From: Glaciihabitans tibetensis | Lineage (GTDB): Bacteria > Actinomycetota > Actinomycetes > Actinomycetales > Microbacteriaceae | Assembly: GCF_003003265.1 (NCBI RefSeq) | Contig: NZ_PVTL01000004.1 | Span: 248,001-312,000, forward strand | Length of the DNA stretch: 64,000 nt | Direction: 5' to 3' | Shown here: piece by piece, positions 63,854 to 64,000 of the stretch | How the letters are laid out: the number at the start of each line of letters is the position of its first letter | Numbering within the stretch: position 1 is the stretch's first letter | Translations under genes and position numbers: made by a program | The notes under the pieces: model-generated | Seen by the model: only the letters and a program-made list of their open reading frames with translations | The model's database searches: none | What the model was told of the DNA's origin: nothing

Positions 63854-64000
63854 AACTCACATTCTGCTGGCGAGCTAGCCTCGAGCGCCAGCCCCCAGCA
63901 CCGCCATTCCGACAAATCGGCGACACTGTGATGCGGTCGTGACATTGAGGGGCACCAAGTTGGGGCCCGTCCGGGCGTTGAGACCGGGAAGCATACCCCG

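Overview
The window is a GC-rich chromosomal segment with frequent GTG and TTG starts. Its gene order matches an actinobacterium, most likely a member of the Microbacteriaceae (Micrococcales); this is inferred from synteny and protein families, not from an rRNA. No rRNA, tRNA, CRISPR array, insertion sequence or prophage is visible. Coding density is high.

Layout. 1-6.2 kb is a core block: the tail of a PASTA-domain Ser/Thr kinase (PknL-like), class II DAHP synthase, a PlsC acyltransferase and a ROK glucokinase on the minus strand, then FadD15-type acyl-CoA synthetase and peptide deformylase. 6.2-15 kb holds a MinD/ParA-like ATPase, pyruvate carboxylase, a second ParA ATPase, two MerR regulators (one FtsR-like), a GarA/OdhI FHA protein and a CDP-alcohol phosphatidyltransferase. 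15-21.4 kb holds a CPBP-like membrane protein, an S4 RNA-binding protein, adenosine deaminase, FadD, a lipoprotein and a flotillin. 21.4-25.1 kb is an anaerobic module, pyruvate formate-lyase and its activase, preceded by two DosR-type palindromes. 25.1-32 kb holds a secreted GH5 cellulase with CBM2, a small membrane protein with its own DosR-like box, an M50-like and an M28 peptidase, and a VOC protein. 32-36.5 kb is an uncharacterised operon (TetR, SCP2-like protein, class III aminotransferase, MFS exporter) with a perfect palindromic operator. 36.6-45.1 kb holds three overlapping one-TM extracytoplasmic genes converging on a polytopic membrane gene, a DUF4062-STAND ATPase, and a thioredoxin-reductase homologue that lacks the CxxC. 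45-55 kb holds acyl-CoA synthetase, glutamine amidotransferase, a phosphatase-fold hydrolase, a glutathionyl-hydroquinone-reductase-like GST, formate-tetrahydrofolate ligase, an MFS exporter and a berberine-bridge-type oxidase. 55-59 kb is an acetoin module (alsD, alsS, divergent alsR). 59-64 kb holds a broken FMN-reductase gene, a DUF222/HNH nuclease gene with a LexA-like box, a second FadD and a lipoprotein.

How it fits together. Four enzymes act at or next to pyruvate: anaplerosis (pyc), formate production (pflB/pflA), acetolactate/acetoin (alsS/alsD) and formate capture into the C1 pool (fhs). The DosR-type boxes upstream of pflB suggest a facultative, hypoxia-responsive actinobacterium.

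A second theme is short tandem repeats (7-42 bp units) in many gene gaps. Several copy the 3' end of the neighbouring gene, and some lie inside coding sequence (tetR 5' end, M28 peptidase 3' end).
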